Below are positions 5,784 to 7,231 of a stretch of DNA of 7,231 nucleotides, piece by piece (position 1 is the first letter of the stretch; every line of letters begins with the position of its first letter). Made by a program: the position numbers and the translations under genes. The DNA is taken from contig CAZCJL010000206.1 in assembly GCA_964498785.1 (NCBI GenBank), positions 1 to 7,231 of the forward strand. The letters run 5' to 3'. The notes below the pieces were generated by a model. That model was not told the origin of the DNA. It was given only the letters and a program-made list of their open reading frames with translations, and did no database searches. The DNA is from Mariaggregatimicrobium sp964498785 (lineage in GTDB: Bacteria; Zhuqueibacterota; Zhuqueibacteria; Thermofontimicrobiales; Thiofontviventaceae).

Positions 5784-6818
5784 TTAGGGGATTGAGGTTT
5801 TATTGACCCATGAGTTTTCGAGCCATGTTTTTTTAAAATTGATTAATTGATTCTCGTCTGAAACATGCCCGCGTTCTATTAGATCTATGAAAATGTTTTG
5901 TTGCATATTAAGAAGGAAATTCTCTCCAGTTGATGTAATTTTAATTTGATTATCATCATCTGATGTTTGAATGAGATGGTGGCCGGCAATTTTTAAAAGT
6001 ATCTCTCTGCGGAAAGCTGTTTCATCGACATTTTGGAAATATTTACCAAAATCATTGCTCGCCCGAAGCCGCTCTAATGCATCCTGAATTGTTAGAGAAG
6101 TGTCCGGTGGTAGACTCGACAATAAATCGAGTACTGCATAGTAATTGATATCAAAAGTCAATTTTGGTAACGGGATATCCACCCAAAACCTATCACTTGC
6201 TGTACCAATATCTTTCTTTGGAATAACAGGTCGGATTTCTTTCGGAATCGGACCATTCTTTTTTCCCAAATTGTTGATGTAATAAAATCGACTTGCTAAT
6301 GCACTTAAACAGCCTGCTGACAGCAAAGGTAAATTAATGATATTCAACCCACCTGTAAGATTTACCCAAATCTCTTTGCCTTGTCGACCCGGACTTGAAA
6401 ATGCAAGATATGTTTGAATAATTCGTTTAAAAGTAATATCGAAATCGCCCATATCGATTTCGACTTCGTAAATATCTCTCCCTAATTCACGATTGTATGG
6501 CATCCATTCTTTTTTAAGAAGCTGTTTAAGCAAATCTGGTAATTCTGTTTGATTGGAAATCAGCTTGCCATCTTCATGTCCCAGGGTATTGTCGATGTAG
6601 TCATGGGATTTTTTGGTGCCATTAAAAATTTCAGGAGTTGAAAAGAACACGATGGCTTCAATGGAGCCGGTGAGGTCAACATGCTGACGACCACCGGAAC
6701 CGGAAAAGAATGAACTATCATTAGCGTCAGATCGGTTTAGTCGAAAGAATAAATAAGATACAGCAGAAATAACAGCGCCCGGTGATTGACCGAGCCCCAT
6801 AAAATGAATAACGCCCAT
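5784..6818 (-). CDS. CARF-winged-helix protein (regulator or ring nuclease)
   Basis: This 344-residue protein begins with a CARF domain. Strand 1 and loop are IHFMGLGQSPGAVISAVSYL (4-23), a form seen in Csm6/Csx1-type CARF proteins. The second ligand loop is VNLTGGLNIINLPLLSAG (152-169). A basic, proline-rich linker (about 185-218) leads to a C-terminal region resembling a winged helix: helices around 226-237 and 243-252 (IQDALERLRA), then DETAFRREILLKIAGHHLIQ and a beta wing QIKITSTGENFLLNM (291-305). No HEPN R-X4-6-H motif or PD-(D/E)XK motif is seen. CARF-wHTH proteins are known either as cOA-responsive transcription factors (Csa3-like) or as Crn1-type ring nucleases, and the sequence does not decide between them. 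It is the first gene of the operon, a usual place for an autoregulator. The start at 6818 has GAGGG (plus strand 6828-6832) 9 bases upstream. It reads as more AT-rich than the next gene. Confidence 0.82.
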   Translation of the reverse strand: MGVIHFMGLGQSPGAVISAVSYLFFRLNRSDANDSSFFSGSGGRQHVDLTGSIEAIVFFSTPEIFNGTKKSHDYIDNTLGHEDGKLISNQTELPDLLKQLLKKEWMPYNRELGRDIYEVEIDMGDFDITFKRIIQTYLAFSSPGRQGKEIWVNLTGGLNIINLPLLSAGCLSALASRFYYINNLGKKNGPIPKEIRPVIPKKDIGTASDRFWVDIPLPKLTFDINYYAVLDLLSSLPPDTSLTIQDALERLRASNDFGKYFQNVDETAFRREILLKIAGHHLIQTSDDDNQIKITSTGENFLLNMQQNIFIDLIERGHVSDENQLINFKKTWLENSWVNKTSIP

Positions 6819-6877
6819 TTTTTATTTCCCTCTTTTTGTGAATAATTTAATTAGAGAAATTAACTTATATTTATCCT
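6819..6877 (-). promoter_or_regulatory. AT-rich leader of the CARF operon
   Basis: Only 59 bases separate the operon's first start codon from the nearest palindromic repeat. The stretch is strongly AT-rich on the minus strand (ATAAATATAAGTTAATTT, then AATTAAATTATTC) and ends with the GAGGG ribosome-binding site. Several -10-like hexamers fit, but none pairs with a convincing -35 box, so a promoter is likely here or within the adjoining repeat but cannot be pinpointed. Confidence 0.3.
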
Positions 6878-6930
6878 GTTTTGTCCCGGCAGGGACATCC
6901 GATAATAGCCCACCGTTTCAACGGTGGGTT
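6878..6930. repeat. Palindromic 53-base repeat, copy 1
   Basis: It contains the hairpins GTCCC-GGCA-GGGAC (6883-6896) and CCCACCGT-TTCA-ACGGTGGG (6909-6928), joined by ATCCGATAATAG. It matches 7177-7229 at 51 of 53 positions, 299 bases away. It looks like a dispersed REP-type element. It ends only 59 bases before the operon's first start codon, so it lies upstream of, or within, the operon promoter. Confidence 0.8.
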
Positions 6931-6950
6931 GCCAAAGCCAATAACAATTT

Positions 6951-7068
6951 CCGTCCCGGACGGGACGGTTGAAAAAATACCAATCGTCCCTCCGGGACGA
7001 AAACGGGTTTTGGGTGTTTAACCCAGGCATGAATGCCTGGGCTATTTTCGATTCGTCCCTTGCGGGAC
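6951..7068. repeat. Cluster of four further short palindromes
   Basis: Between the two 53-base copies lie four more stem-loops: CCGTCCC-GGAC-GGGACGG (6951-6968), CGTCCC-TCC-GGGACG (6985-6999), CCCAGGCA-TGAA-TGCCTGGG (7022-7041) and GTCCC-TTGC-GGGAC (7055-7068). Three share the GTCCC/GGGAC stem of the outer repeats, so the 350-base block is a mosaic of one REP-like family interleaved with a second type. I see no credible gene in 6819-7231: open frames there run through the palindromes. The stretch 7069-7176 shows no recognisable feature. Confidence 0.7.
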
Positions 7069-7176
7069 AATTTTTGTGGTTGACATTCGTCATCTCCAAA
7101 AAACATGTTTCGATTATTTTCCAGTGCGAACAAAAGTGGCGATGTAAACCTAAAAATCCAATTCCGCATTTTGTCG

Positions 7177-7229
7177 GTTTTGTCCCGTCAGGGACATCTG
7201 ATAATAGCCCACCGTTTCAACGGTGGGTT
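7177..7229. repeat. Palindromic 53-base repeat, copy 2
   Basis: Second copy of the 6878-6930 element, in the same orientation, with two substitutions: one in the first loop (GTCA for GGCA) and one in the spacer (ATCTG for ATCCG). Hairpins are at 7182-7195 and 7208-7227. It reaches almost to the end of the window, so the block may continue beyond. Confidence 0.78.
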
Positions 7230-7231
7230 TC

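Noticed and set aside
5784..6818. Csm6/Csx1 RNase assignment for the first gene
   Set aside because: The N-terminal CARF resembles these proteins, but the C-terminal region lacks any HEPN R-X4-6-H motif and looks like a winged helix.
835..6818. Cas10, Csm/Cmr subunits, Cas1/Cas2 or reverse transcriptase in the cluster
   Set aside because: No GGDD, RRM-type glycine-rich loop or integrase features were seen in any of the six genes, so no type III core complex is encoded in this window.
6883..6896. GTCCC-GGCA-GGGAC as an operator for the CARF-wHTH protein
   Set aside because: The same stem recurs several times further upstream as part of a repeat family, so its position alone does not support an operator. 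It is kept only as a test in the findings.
6860..7169. Two overlapping minus-strand open frames of about 80 codons upstream of the operon
   Set aside because: They run through a series of palindromic repeats; the translations (PGRKLLLALATHR and the like) reflect repeat sequence. No coding features.

Overview
The window looks like a bacterial chromosome segment of moderate GC. It carries Shine-Dalgarno-led, tightly packed genes and many dispersed palindromic (REP-like) repeats. All seven credible genes lie on the minus strand, so transcription runs from high to low coordinates. The taxon cannot be fixed from the sequence. The repeat style and proteins suggest a Gram-negative environmental bacterium, for example of the Calditrichota/FCB type or a deltaproteobacterium; this is a guess.

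Core (6818 down to 835): an ancillary cluster of the type III CRISPR cyclic-oligoadenylate (cOA) signalling kind. In transcription order it holds a CARF-winged-helix protein (6818-5784), an unrecognised acidic protein with a cysteine cluster (5763-5059), a small protein with LSNHP and GEMT motifs that I consider a candidate ring nuclease or other CRISPR accessory protein (5044-4649), a CARF protein with about four N-terminal membrane helices (4634-3519), and a CARF plus PD-(D/E)XK-like nuclease of the Can2/Card1 (DUF1887) kind (3512-2457). These five have gaps of about 6 to 20 bases and are very probably one operon. After a 257-base gap with its own possible promoter comes a CARF-HEPN ribonuclease of the TIGR02710 (Csx1-like) family (2199-835).

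Four CARF proteins with four different output modules (DNA-binding or ring nuclease, membrane, PD-(D/E)XK nuclease, HEPN RNase) therefore sit side by side. No cas10, csm/cmr, cas1/cas2 or CRISPR array is visible, so the cOA-producing complex must lie outside the window, elsewhere in the genome, or be absent. The likely scheme is inferred: a type III complex makes cOA on sensing foreign RNA, the CARF proteins bind it, the nucleases degrade nucleic acid, the membrane protein perturbs the envelope, and the small protein and/or the CARF-wHTH protein ends the signal or regulates the operon.

Left flank (1-834): a REP-associated tyrosine transposase (RAYT, 661-125) lies between exact 46-base direct repeats containing a palindrome, plus further hairpins; a decayed third copy abuts the stop codon of the CARF-HEPN gene. 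Right flank (6819-7231): no gene, but a dense series of short palindromes, including two 53-base repeat copies 299 bases apart. The defence cluster is thus bracketed by repetitive, possibly mobile sequence.
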